Assembly: GCF_017551775.1 (NCBI RefSeq) | Contig: NZ_JAFZKX010000035.1 | Span: 1 to 49,811 of the forward strand | DNA length: 49,811 bases | Direction of reading: 5' to 3' | Source of the DNA: Fibrobacter sp. | Lineage (GTDB): Bacteria; Fibrobacterota; Fibrobacteria; Fibrobacterales; Fibrobacteraceae | Part shown: one piece after another, positions 23,684 to 31,961 of the stretch | Layout of the letters: each line of letters begins with the position of its first letter | Position numbering within the stretch: the stretch's first letter is position 1 | Notes under the pieces: generated by a model | Databases searched by the model: none | Told to the model about the DNA's origin: nothing | Seen by the model: only the letters and a program-made list of their open reading frames with translations | Program-made: the position numbers and the translations under genes

Positions 23684-24247
23684 ATGAACAATTCACAATC
23701 TCGCAGCAAGCTTCGTGACGAAGTCTATACCCAGATGATGTGCGCCCAGGCGCGCCTCAGCAAAGACCAGAATACCCAGATGGGTGCGGTGCTCGTGAGT
23801 GCCGAAGGCCGCGTGATAAGCACCGGCTATAACGGTGCCCCGGCGGGCTTCGACGACGAAACCGTCCCGTACACCCGCGAAAAGCAGCTGCTCGCTTACG
23901 ACCTGCTCGATGCGGACTCGGGTGAACTCCTGAGCCATCACGAGTTCGAGGCGAACAAGTACCCCTTCATGGTGCATGCCGAAATCAACGCGCTGCACTA
24001 TGCCCGCGGAAAGGTTCCTCCCGGCTCCAAGCTGTACGTGATCGGCTTCCCGTGTGAGCGTTGCGCTTTGGACGTGAGCCTTTCGGGCGTTGCCGAAGTG
24101 TTCGTGACCAAGGACGATTACGACCCGAAGTCTACGCTGAACAACAGCCGCGATACGGCCTACTACATGTTCGCTCAGGCGGGGATTATCGTGACCCTCT
24201 GCGGCAAGCGAATCCGTCCGGTGGTCTCGAAACCGGCTGCCAAGTAA
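23684..24247 (+). CDS. dCMP deaminase family protein
   Basis: A zinc-dependent cytidine/deoxycytidylate deaminase-fold enzyme of 187 aa that would turn dCMP into dUMP for dTMP synthesis. The zinc and proton-shuttle motif is H-A-E in MVHAEINALHY and the Cys ligands are in GFPCERCALDV. The N-terminal QMGAVLVSAEGRVISTGYNG is typical of the dCMP deaminase/ComEB group. A 20-residue insert sits between the tyrosine-rich segment and HAE, as in other dCMP deaminases. Dut lies 3 kb upstream on the same strand. The promoter box touches the start codon region. Confidence 0.9.
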   Translation: MNNSQSRSKLRDEVYTQMMCAQARLSKDQNTQMGAVLVSAEGRVISTGYNGAPAGFDDETVPYTREKQLLAYDLLDADSGELLSHHEFEANKYPFMVHAEINALHYARGKVPPGSKLYVIGFPCERCALDVSLSGVAEVFVTKDDYDPKSTLNNSRDTAYYMFAQAGIIVTLCGKRIRPVVSKPAAK

Positions 24248-24252
24248 TGCCT

Positions 24253-24273
24253 GAACCCGCCTCGAGCGGGTTC
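24253..24273 (+). terminator. Terminator of the dCMP deaminase gene
   Basis: An 8-bp perfect stem GAACCCGC/GCGGGTTC with loop CTCGA is followed by TTGTGT. The T-tract is weak. Confidence 0.55.
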
Positions 24274-24352
24274 TTGTGTAATTGGCTCGGTCGAGTTTTC
24301 CTGTTACAAAAAAAGTCAATGCACCGCTAGGGTGGCGGATGCAAAAAAGGAT

Positions 24353-24385
24353 GCAAAAAAAGAAGGCGGGGCGAACCCCGTCTTC
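24353..24385 (-). terminator. Terminator of the FISUMP lipoprotein operon
   Basis: A 10-bp stem (24362-24371 with 24376-24385, loop CGAA on the plus strand, one wobble) is followed on the minus strand by seven T. It closes the regulator-lipoprotein operon. Confidence 0.85.
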
Positions 24386-24426
24386 CTGTTCCTCCTAACA
24401 AGAAATTGTATTAGAATTTGATTGGC

Positions 24427-26097
24427 TTAATTCTTGACGCAGCGGACATATTGGGTGTCTATAAATGGATATTCGATATTGCAATAATCCGGATGCCAAG
24501 CGTGGCACGCTCTGTTATCATTGTTAATCGCAAAGAAACTGTTATCTTCGCTTGTCAAGCCAAAGCCTGACGGATTACCCAAAGAAGAAATGTGCAGGAA
24601 GTTCCAAACCAAACTCCGTCTTTCATGGTCTTCAATCGTCTTCGAGGGTGCCGGATAATACCATTCCACCATGTAATTCAGCAAGGCATCCACTTCGCTT
24701 TGCGTAGGTATGTGCCAACCGTCTGGGCAAATGCCTTGGTACACCCCATTTTCAGTCATGACGGAATCGAGATGTTGATGGTATTTTAAAGTATCAAGAG
24801 TTTCATAAAGATATTCACAATCAGATTCGAAAAGTGATGAATCGCATTCTGGACATTCTTCCATAAAACGTTGTATACAGGAACTCTTCGATTCTAGCAT
24901 TGAAGAATCCAAGCTGAGTGCTTCATTTACATAGTACATATTACAATGTGAAGGCCATTCTTCTTCGCAATAGTCTTGTTGTTCAGAATCGCTGTAAGTC
25001 AAACGCTCTGCCATCCAAGTCTGCGATTTTCCTTCAATATCGTAGGTCACGGTCTTGTATGTTTTTCCGTCTCGTTCATCGGTCATTGTGCCCATGGAAT
25101 GCTTGATTTCTTTGTATGAAAACTCCCATTCTCCCGAACGGCATGTCAATATGATATTTTTGTCTAAAATTTCAAAAGCCGTCCCCTCTTTCTCGGCGGA
25201 GCACGAGTCGGCATCAAGCAAATTGGCGACAAAAGGTTTCAAGAAGGAAATGTCTCTAAGAGCCTTTGTTCGATTGTTCAGAGCTTCCAAAGAAACATCT
25301 AGTTTACTAGCTTCCATATCACGAGTCATGATATCGTTAATATCATTCAGCATATCCAACGATTCCGTCAAGAAACGTTTCTTCAAGAATTCCGTGCCAC
25401 AAGTAATATTGCCGCACTTTTCAAGTTTTGCAACAACAGTATCTTCGGTCGTATATTTCATAAAATCTTCGATAAACACCATGTAGTTCCTATAATCGAT
25501 ATTTTGGACATTTTCTGCTTCAGGTTTATCGAACGCATCCGCATAAGAGCCAAACGATTCAAGAACTTCTTTGCTTGCTTGTTTTTTGGCTTCGGCGAAA
25601 GGCTTTCCAGATTTCATCAAATAAAGCGCTCGAATACTTTCAAAGTATGTTTTCTTGTCAACGGCAAAAGTATTCGACTCTCGGATATCAACAATATTAA
25701 AACGTCGAATAGAATTACCCCCCCAAAAAGCTGTCGAAAGCATAACATAGGGATTTTTCAAAGGCAAACTATCGATAACAGCACTGTCTAAATAAGAAGA
25801 TACGCCGCGAAGAGTCCACCCATGAGGGTTTGCTTTTAGAGTATCAAAAGTTACAGGATCTAGTTCACGTATCCAAATCCCCTCCTCATGTGGCGCAGCA
25901 TAAATCGTTACTCCTCGATATATCATTTCCGTGCCGTCGATCTGTTCGCTCGAACTTGAAATTGTTGTGTCTTCGCTGCTTGAAGACAAATCATTCGTTT
26001 CGCCCGAAGGTGCGTGCGGCGTCACGTCATTGATGTCGGTGCAGGCGAAAAACGTAAGCGGTGCAAGAAATGCCATGAGTGCTTTTTTGACTATCAT
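24427..26097 (-). CDS. FISUMP-domain lipoprotein with helical N-terminal domain
   Basis: A 556-aa lipoprotein (C19 in LTFFAC) with a short Ser-rich linker (SSSSE repeats). Residues about 55-330 form a domain shared with the next gene: ELDPVTFDT, then LKNPYVMLS, then a helical part with the pattern VDIRESN...KPFAEAKKQASKEVLESFG. The C-terminal half is a FISUMP domain (DERDGKTYKTVTYDIEGKSQ, ICPDGWHIPTQSEVDALL, closing YVRCVKN) with several extra Cys. It is probably surface-bound; the function is unknown. It is the third and last gene of the operon. AAGGAGGA precedes the ATG, 18 nt after the stop of its paralogue. Confidence 0.9.
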   Translation of the reverse strand: MIVKKALMAFLAPLTFFACTDINDVTPHAPSGETNDLSSSSEDTTISSSSEQIDGTEMIYRGVTIYAAPHEEGIWIRELDPVTFDTLKANPHGWTLRGVSSYLDSAVIDSLPLKNPYVMLSTAFWGGNSIRRFNIVDIRESNTFAVDKKTYFESIRALYLMKSGKPFAEAKKQASKEVLESFGSYADAFDKPEAENVQNIDYRNYMVFIEDFMKYTTEDTVVAKLEKCGNITCGTEFLKKRFLTESLDMLNDINDIMTRDMEASKLDVSLEALNNRTKALRDISFLKPFVANLLDADSCSAEKEGTAFEILDKNIILTCRSGEWEFSYKEIKHSMGTMTDERDGKTYKTVTYDIEGKSQTWMAERLTYSDSEQQDYCEEEWPSHCNMYYVNEALSLDSSMLESKSSCIQRFMEECPECDSSLFESDCEYLYETLDTLKYHQHLDSVMTENGVYQGICPDGWHIPTQSEVDALLNYMVEWYYPAPSKTIEDHERRSLVWNFLHISSLGNPSGFGLTSEDNSFFAINNDNRACHAWHPDYCNIEYPFIDTQYVRCVKN

Positions 26098-26115
26098 AAA
26101 AATTTCCTCCTTTAT

Positions 26116-27780
26116 TTAATCTTTGATGCAGCGAACGGAAAGGGAATTTTTCTTTGTAGGTGCCGGATAAAAAACCGTGCCCTCCAAACTGACATAACTC
26201 CACTCTATGCCTTCTACAAAAACTGAGAATATCGCAGAATTTGAAGAACCCTGGTGCGTCGACAACTGAATCGTGCTATCGATTTTAACAGCATACGCCG
26301 TCCCGTAATCCTCGTCAGATTCTCCAAATCCGGCGATTGCCATAACATCTTCATTCGTTAGCGATCCGATATCAATTTTTTCGGTCACGTAATCACGCAA
26401 CTTTTTCCACTCATGCAAGTCTGGAAGATGCCATCCATCAGGACATATTCCTTGATACGTTTTTCCAGCTGCCTTGACGGAATCCGTTATGGCCCAGATT
26501 TTTTCGTAGTCAAGATTGCTTTTTTGGGCTTGCAAGCGGTCACAATATGTATATGATTTTTCTTCAATGCAAGATTCATAAGGAATCAGTGCTATGGAAT
26601 CTGGCAAGTTCATGGCTTCATTCCAAAAATAAATGCCGTCTGTGGAATTGTATTTTAGGTTTTCGGCAAGCCAAGTTTGTGATTCTCCGTCAATATTATA
26701 GGTGACGGTATTGTATTTCGTACCATCACGGGAATCAGTCATCTGTCCCAAAACAGCTCCGACACTATCAGGAACGGCATAATGAATTAGGAAAGACCAT
26801 GCTCCTGACAGGCAAGCAAAGTCGATATCTTTATGCGCCTCATAAGGCAATGTGGTGCTGTAGCCCTCATAATCTGCAGTGCACTGGCCGAAGCCGAAAA
26901 GGCTTGCCATGAAGTTATGCATATAGTCGTGCAAATACGTTTTTTCTTCTTCGTCAATTTGCGATGAATGAGACCAGCTTTCTACGAATCCAATAAGAAA
27001 TTGTCTTGTAACTTCAGCCTCGTTGAAAGTGCCTGCTTTGGCGAACTCATCGGCCGCGCCCTGCAAAGACCTGGCATGTATATACGAGAACCAACCGCTC
27101 AAGTTGTCGGTAAGCAGTATTTCAGCGCGGTTTTCGTCAGAAATGGCCTTGTCAAAGCGGTAGGGAACGTTGTAGATACCGAATGCCTTGAGCAAATCGC
27201 TTTCTGCCTGTTGGTTAGCATCCTCAAAACTCATTCCCTCGCTTATCAGTTTTAGCAAACGTTTTGTTTCTATGGTCGTCGCCACATTGATACCGACATT
27301 CTTGGACTTTCGCAAATCAACTATTAAACTATATATCAAGGACTTTTGGTAAGGGGTGTAGCATCGCTCGATCCATTTGTCGGTCTCGCATTCATTAGAG
27401 GGAGAAAGTTCAAGCATGACATAAGGACTCTTCAGCGATATGTTGTTGAATTCGAACTCGCCCGAGGAATTTTTAGTACGGCTGTAGTAAACCAAGCCGG
27501 TTGTATCGAAGGTGACGGAATCTAATTCAGACATTCTTATGATAGAACCGGGAACAATAGAACTGACCAATTTGGTCGTTGTGGAATCTTCGGCAATGGT
27601 CTGGAATTGCCTTGCGTACGCCACCACATTGATGTTTTCAAGTAAAGCCTGTTCTTCCGTGTATCCGCCGTCGTGAGCAAGCGGAGTGTTGCCGGGTTCT
27701 TCAGAACATGCCGTAAATAAAAATGTGGATAGCACGGCTATCTTGCAGGCTGTCAACCTGCTAATTTTTGAGTAAATCAT
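26116..27780 (-). CDS. FISUMP-domain lipoprotein, paralogue of the next gene
   Basis: A 554-aa lipoprotein with C25 in FLFTAC. The N-terminal domain aligns by eye with that of the neighbour: ELDSVTFDTTG, LKSPYVMLEL, then VDLRKSKNVGINV and GMSFEDANQQAESDLLKAFG. The FISUMP domain is at the C terminus (DSRDGTKYNTVTYNIDGESQ, ICPDGWHLPDLHEWKKL, closing SVRCIKD). Unlike the other two FISUMP lipoproteins here it lacks the poly-Ser linker. Its ATG overlaps the stop of the TIGR02147 regulator gene by 4 nt (ATGA), so regulator and lipoprotein are translated together. Confidence 0.9.
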   Translation of the reverse strand: MIYSKISRLTACKIAVLSTFLFTACSEEPGNTPLAHDGGYTEEQALLENINVVAYARQFQTIAEDSTTTKLVSSIVPGSIIRMSELDSVTFDTTGLVYYSRTKNSSGEFEFNNISLKSPYVMLELSPSNECETDKWIERCYTPYQKSLIYSLIVDLRKSKNVGINVATTIETKRLLKLISEGMSFEDANQQAESDLLKAFGIYNVPYRFDKAISDENRAEILLTDNLSGWFSYIHARSLQGAADEFAKAGTFNEAEVTRQFLIGFVESWSHSSQIDEEEKTYLHDYMHNFMASLFGFGQCTADYEGYSTTLPYEAHKDIDFACLSGAWSFLIHYAVPDSVGAVLGQMTDSRDGTKYNTVTYNIDGESQTWLAENLKYNSTDGIYFWNEAMNLPDSIALIPYESCIEEKSYTYCDRLQAQKSNLDYEKIWAITDSVKAAGKTYQGICPDGWHLPDLHEWKKLRDYVTEKIDIGSLTNEDVMAIAGFGESDEDYGTAYAVKIDSTIQLSTHQGSSNSAIFSVFVEGIEWSYVSLEGTVFYPAPTKKNSLSVRCIKD

Positions 27781-28622
27781 GTCTCCTCCAAACTCTTTTT
27801 ATTGTCTTCTTTGCTTGTCATCGGGAAAAATTGCACGTTCAAACGGTAAACTTCGTCCATGCCGTCGTCCTGTGTCGCAATCGTAATAATCCGTTTGCGG
27901 AATTCTGCGATTTCTTGAACAATTTTTTCATAGGCATTGCGCGTGATGCCGAGCGTAAGTCCCGAAAAATGGCGCTTGTCTTGAGCGACGCCCTCTATGG
28001 CTTCCAAAGCAAGTTCGCCCATTTGGCGGTGCATTTCACGGACGGCGATGGGGGTCACTTCCATCGGGCCCGTCGTGACGCCCCTTTCGGTTTGCTTGTA
28101 GTTCCCTTCTTTGTCTTTTTTGAGCAAATCCGCCTTGACGAGAAAATTCAGCGTTTCCGTCACTTCGGCTGCTGTAATTTCTGGACGGCATGCGCGGGCT
28201 AGGGCCAGCGGCTTTGCGCCGGGCATCGCTGGGGCGAGTTCGCGGAGCACCGGGTTTTTCCAGCTCTCGAAATAGCGGAAAGAATCGCCTTCGATGATTT
28301 TCGCCTTGGTGGCATCGGCAATTGCGAGCATTTTGCTAAAAGCGGCTTTTTTTTCGGTATCTGTTTTTGCGTTGTCAAACTTGACCATTTCGCAAAAGTA
28401 ATCCTGCTCGTAGCCTGCAAGGTGCATGGCCTGCGCTACGCGCTGTGCGGCCGCATTGCTCAGGTTGAGGCGGCCTTCACTCGCGTATTTCAAATGAACC
28501 GGTGAAGAAAATCCCGCCGCTCGCGTGAATTCCTGCCACGTGAATGCGGTTTTTGCCTTTTTGTCGGCATAGTAGTCCGCTATATATTGTCGATAACTAG
28601 TGTATTCTAGTATATCCTTCAT
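27777..28622 (-). CDS. TIGR02147 family (DUF4423) probable transcription regulator
   Basis: A 281-aa soluble protein of the second large Fibrobacter paralogous family (TIGR02147). The N terminus begins with the family-typical LEYTSYRQYIADYYADKK. A helix-turn-helix-like stretch (TWQEFTRAAGFSSPVHLKYASEG) follows at residues about 28-52. The rest is the helical DUF4423 region, with a conserved-looking C-terminal segment GLTLGITRNAYEKI. DNA binding is inferred. It is the first gene of an operon with two FISUMP lipoproteins, which it probably controls along with itself. AGGAGGA precedes the ATG. The promoter is TTGACT-17-TATATTTG with a leader of about 50 nt. Confidence 0.88.
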   Translation of the reverse strand: MKDILEYTSYRQYIADYYADKKAKTAFTWQEFTRAAGFSSPVHLKYASEGRLNLSNAAAQRVAQAMHLAGYEQDYFCEMVKFDNAKTDTEKKAAFSKMLAIADATKAKIIEGDSFRYFESWKNPVLRELAPAMPGAKPLALARACRPEITAAEVTETLNFLVKADLLKKDKEGNYKQTERGVTTGPMEVTPIAVREMHRQMGELALEAIEGVAQDKRHFSGLTLGITRNAYEKIVQEIAEFRKRIITIATQDDGMDEVYRLNVQFFPMTSKEDNKKSLEET

Positions 28623-28679
28623 GTATTCCTCCTAACACAAATGGTGCCATGGCGTACGAGCCTGTCCCGTTTGCAAAAT

Positions 28680-28710
28680 CAAATATAAATCATTGTTTTT
28701 TAAAAGTCAA
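28680..28710 (-). promoter_or_regulatory. Promoter of the TIGR02147-FISUMP operon
   Basis: The minus strand shows TTGACT (28710-28705), a 17-bp spacer and TATATTTG (28687-28680). The leader is about 50 nt and carries a strong AGGAGGA Shine-Dalgarno. Confidence 0.7.
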
Positions 28711-28923
28711 TACATTCTATCATAAATTTTTGCTATTTTTGTCAAAATTTTAGCAGTTTTTGATGTTTGTTGAAAAATTCGCTTGTTTTCGTAATACATA
28801 TAAACTAATAATTTTAAAAAAAAACGGTGCAGTTTTTTGCCCATTTAAGGCTGTTTTTTTGTAAAATCACTGCTTTTTTGTGCATTAATCGTGCGGATGA
28901 CATATTTTGTCGTTTGCATTTAT

Positions 28924-28931
28924 TATATTAG
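28924..28931 (+). promoter_or_regulatory. -10 box of radA
   Basis: TATATTAG ends 5 nt before the radA ATG at 28937, and no Shine-Dalgarno is present. The box deviates from TAnnTTTN at one position. Confidence 0.4.
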
Positions 28932-28936
28932 TGCAC

Positions 28937-30328
28937 ATGGTAGCACTAAATAAATCGAAGAAAGAAATTGAATACCTCTGCACGGAATGTGGCAACACGT
29001 CGCCCAAGTGGGTCGGCAAATGCCCGTTCTGCGGGGCGTGGAACACCCTCAAGGAACATGTGGTGGAGCCCGTCAATACGGGTGCTGCGCGCGGCGGGCG
29101 CGGGCTGGGCGGTCCGGTCCATCAGGTGGTGCCTTTGCGCGATGTGGCCACGGAAGACACGCGGCGGCTGAGCACCGCCAATGCGGAATTTGACCGCGTC
29201 CTCGGTGGCGGGCTTGCACCAGGTTCCCTGGTGCTCATCGGTGGCGATCCCGGAATCGGCAAATCGACCCTGGTGCTTACGACGCTCGCCACGATGACAG
29301 CCGCCGGCGTGAAGACGCTGTACGTGAGCGGGGAAGAGAGCGCCTGCCAGGTGAAGCTCCGGAGCGAGCGCCTGAACGTGTCGGGCTCCGACATGCTGCT
29401 CTTGTGCGAGACGAGCCTCGAGAAGATTGTGGAGCATGCGAAAGAAGTCAAGCCGCAGGTCATGGTCATCGACTCCATACAGACGGTCTACAAGAGCGAC
29501 CTCTCGGGAACTCCGGGGTGCGCCACGCAGCTCCGCGAGTGCACGCTAGACCTCATGGTCTTCGCGAAGAACAGCGGCTGCATCACCATCCTCATCGGGC
29601 ACGTTACGAAGGACGGGCAGATCGCAGGCCCGCGAATCCTCGAACACATGGTCGATACTGTCGTCTACTTCGAGGGCGACCGCAACCACCAGTACCGCCT
29701 GTTGCGTACCATCAAGAACCGCTTCGGTGCTACCGACGAGATTGGCGTGTTCGAGATGACGAGCCACGGGCTCGAGTCGGTGGCGAATCCGAGTCGTGTA
29801 TTCTTGCAAGAGAACACGCCGCCTACTCCCGGTAGCGTCGTGTGCTGTACGCTCGAGGGTTCACGTGCTCTCCTTTTCGAAACACAGGCTCTCGTGAACC
29901 AGACGGGTTTTGCCGTTCCCCAGCGGGTGGCCGCGGGTATCGATCCCAAACGTCTCACGATAATCCTCGCGCTCCTCGAAAAGTTCGGGGGAGTTGCGAT
30001 AGGCGCTTCCGATGTGTTTGCGAGCATCGCGGGCGGGATGAAGGTGACGGATGCTTCCTCCGACCTAGCGCTCGCCCTCGCGATTGCTAGCAACCACCTC
30101 GGGATTCCGCTCGGGCGTCAGACCATCGCCGTCGGGGAGCTCGGACTTTCGGGCGAGGTGCGCAGTGTCGCGCTCCTGGACCAGCGGCTCAAGGAGGCGC
30201 GCCGCCTCGGCATGGTGGAGGCCGTGGTACCGGCAAACGGCAAACTGCCCGAATCGCTCGAAGGCATGAAGGTCGTGCGCGTCCATAGCCTGTCCGAGGC
30301 AATCTCCTGGCTCATGGACAAGAAGTAA
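28937..30328 (+). CDS. radA: DNA repair protein RadA
   Basis: A RecA-like ATPase and helicase of 463 aa that promotes branch migration during recombination. The N-terminal zinc finger CTECGN...CPFCGAW is complete. Walker A is GGDPGIGKST, the RadA-specific motif KNRFG lies in IKNRFGATDEIGVFEM, and the C-terminal Lon-like domain includes GGMKVTDASSDLA. Length and order are normal. I chose the ATG at 28937 because the zinc finger follows at the expected distance; an in-frame upstream start at 28907 would lie before the -10 box. No Shine-Dalgarno is visible, so leaderless translation is possible. Confidence 0.95.
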   Translation: MVALNKSKKEIEYLCTECGNTSPKWVGKCPFCGAWNTLKEHVVEPVNTGAARGGRGLGGPVHQVVPLRDVATEDTRRLSTANAEFDRVLGGGLAPGSLVLIGGDPGIGKSTLVLTTLATMTAAGVKTLYVSGEESACQVKLRSERLNVSGSDMLLLCETSLEKIVEHAKEVKPQVMVIDSIQTVYKSDLSGTPGCATQLRECTLDLMVFAKNSGCITILIGHVTKDGQIAGPRILEHMVDTVVYFEGDRNHQYRLLRTIKNRFGATDEIGVFEMTSHGLESVANPSRVFLQENTPPTPGSVVCCTLEGSRALLFETQALVNQTGFAVPQRVAAGIDPKRLTIILALLEKFGGVAIGASDVFASIAGGMKVTDASSDLALALAIASNHLGIPLGRQTIAVGELGLSGEVRSVALLDQRLKEARRLGMVEAVVPANGKLPESLEGMKVVRVHSLSEAISWLMDKK

Positions 30329-30342
30329 GGCGAAACCGCATG

Positions 30343-30375
30343 CGAAAAAAACGCCCCGCTTTACTGCGGGGCGTT
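30343..30375 (-). terminator. Terminator of the pentapeptide-repeat gene
   Basis: A 10-bp perfect stem AACGCCCCGC/GCGGGGCGTT (30350-30359 with 30366-30375) is followed on the minus strand by seven T. It lies between the convergent radA and pentapeptide-repeat genes; the plus side lacks a T-tract. Confidence 0.85.
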
Positions 30376-30401
30376 CGAAAAAAATCCGTTAGAGGTTCCG
30401 A

Positions 30402-31832
30402 TTACTCGTCGTCTTCGTCGACGTGTTTTTTCTTCTTTTTCTTCTTCTTCTTCGGCATGGCGTCGTCAGCAACAGAGGAGTCGCTCCTCTTGTGGTTGCT
30501 CTGGACAACGATGTCGGCGGCCTTTTCGCCCGGCTTGGTGAAGCCGTACTGGCGCGGGTCGAAGCCTGCGGGGAACTTGGTGCGGCTGTCATAGACGACC
30601 TTCTTCACCGTGCACTTTTCGATCTTCGCGTCGCTCAGGTCGGCACCGGAGAAGTCAACGTTTTCCATCTTGGTGTCGGCGTCGATCTTGACGTTCTTCA
30701 TCTTGGCGTTGGTGAAGCGGACCTTGACGAGCTTGGCACCGGCGAAGCTTGCGCCGTTCAGCTGCGTGCCGATAAAGTCGGTCTGCTCGATGGTGGAGTT
30801 GGCGAGGTTGGCCTTGTCCATGTCAGCACCGTCGAAGATGTTCTTCTTGATGTAGGCGCCATCGAACACTGCCTTGGTGAGGTCGGTGCCGCGGAATTCA
30901 CACTTGCTCACTTCGGTGTCGAAGAAAGAGGTCTTGGTGAGTTTTGCCTTGTCGAAGTTGCTCTTGGAGACGGAGCCCTTGTCGAATACCACGCCGGTCA
31001 GGTCCTGTCCCTGGAACTTCATGTTCTTCACGATGGACTGGGCGAACTTGGCCTTCTGGAGCTGGGTCTTGGAGAGGTCGACGTCGTTGAACTCGGTCAG
31101 GGAGAGGTCGGCTTCCTGCAGGTTCACGTTCTGGAATTCAGCGCCGCTGAAGTTGGCCTGGGAAAGACCAGCCTTGGAGAAGTTCACGTTGATGAGGTCG
31201 ACGCCCTTGAAGTTTGCCGCGATGAGGTTACATGCGGTAAAGTCGGTCTTCACGATGGTGGCCTTCTTGAGGCTTGCGTCAGCCATCAGGGAACGGGAGA
31301 GGTTCGCGTTCGTGAGGTTCGTCTTGGAGAGGTCGGCACCGGTAAGGTCGACTTCCATCATGGATGCCTGCGTGAAATCGCTCTTGCTGAAGTCGGTCTG
31401 GTCGGAGACCTTCATGGCGTCGAGGCGGGCATTCTTGAAGTTCACGTTCGGGAAGTTGCTGCCGAGGAGCGTTGCACGGTAGAGGTTGGCCTCTTCCATG
31501 TTGGCGCCCTTGAAGTTCGAGTTACGGATGTCTGCACCGCTGATGATGACCTTCCTGAGGTCGGCATCCTTGAAGTTTGCTTCGCTAATAACTGCGTTCT
31601 GGAAGGAAACGCCTTCGAGCTTTGCACCCCGGAAGTCAGGCTTTTCGCCAGCACTACGCTGGAAGTCGGTAACGCCCTTCTTGGCCCTGGCGTTCGAGAA
31701 ATCGTATCCGTCGATACGCTTGTCGCGGAAGGACGTGTTGAGGTCCTGGCCTGAATAGTCTTGGGCAAAAACGCCAATTGTCAGCGCACCGATTAGGCAA
31801 ACACCGAACTTCGAAATCTTCTTCATATTCAT
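30402..31832 (-). CDS. Secreted pentapeptide-repeat protein
   Basis: A 476-aa protein with an N-terminal signal peptide (cleavage near VFAQ). From residue about 28 to 420 almost the whole chain is pentapeptide repeats of the A(D/N)LXX type, for example ANFKDADLRK and SGADIRNSNFKGANMEEANL. This predicts a long right-handed quadrilateral beta-helix of roughly 75 to 80 repeats. The C terminus has nine Lys in a row followed by HVDEDDE. Most pentapeptide proteins are cytoplasmic, so the export signal is notable. AAGGAAC precedes the ATG at 31832; a second ATG two codons later is an alternative. The function is unknown. It is a single-gene unit. Confidence 0.9.
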   Translation of the reverse strand: MNMKKISKFGVCLIGALTIGVFAQDYSGQDLNTSFRDKRIDGYDFSNARAKKGVTDFQRSAGEKPDFRGAKLEGVSFQNAVISEANFKDADLRKVIISGADIRNSNFKGANMEEANLYRATLLGSNFPNVNFKNARLDAMKVSDQTDFSKSDFTQASMMEVDLTGADLSKTNLTNANLSRSLMADASLKKATIVKTDFTACNLIAANFKGVDLINVNFSKAGLSQANFSGAEFQNVNLQEADLSLTEFNDVDLSKTQLQKAKFAQSIVKNMKFQGQDLTGVVFDKGSVSKSNFDKAKLTKTSFFDTEVSKCEFRGTDLTKAVFDGAYIKKNIFDGADMDKANLANSTIEQTDFIGTQLNGASFAGAKLVKVRFTNAKMKNVKIDADTKMENVDFSGADLSDAKIEKCTVKKVVYDSRTKFPAGFDPRQYGFTKPGEKAADIVVQSNHKRSDSSVADDAMPKKKKKKKKKHVDEDDE

Positions 31833-31945
31833 AGTAAACTGTTCCTTTTATGGAAAACCAAATAACGGATAGCCTTAAAATAACTAAAAAAATGGAAAAA
31901 CAATCACTTATTTAAAAAAACTCCATTATTTTTTGCGTAAAAAAC

Positions 31946-31953
31946 TAATTTTG
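31946..31953 (+). promoter_or_regulatory. -10 box of the GGR-like gene
   Basis: TAATTTTG ends 8 nt before the ATG at 31962, and no Shine-Dalgarno is present. It would drive the plus-strand series down to fabZ. Confidence 0.45.
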
Positions 31954-31961
31954 CGCTTACA

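Larger units (their letters stand above)
28623..28936. other. A+T-rich divergent intergenic region
   Basis: This 314-bp gap between the TIGR02147 regulator gene (minus) and radA (plus) holds no gene that I can see. It contains both promoters and the 5' leader of the regulator operon. The middle part (28720-28880) is strongly A+T-rich with many A and T runs. That may be a curved or regulator-binding region, but I see no clear operator palindrome. Confidence 0.6.

Noticed and set aside
24338-24360. Short direct repeat GGATGCAAAAAA near the terminator at 24353
   Set aside because: Two copies of a 12-mer with A-runs, partly forming the terminator T-tract; too little to call an element.
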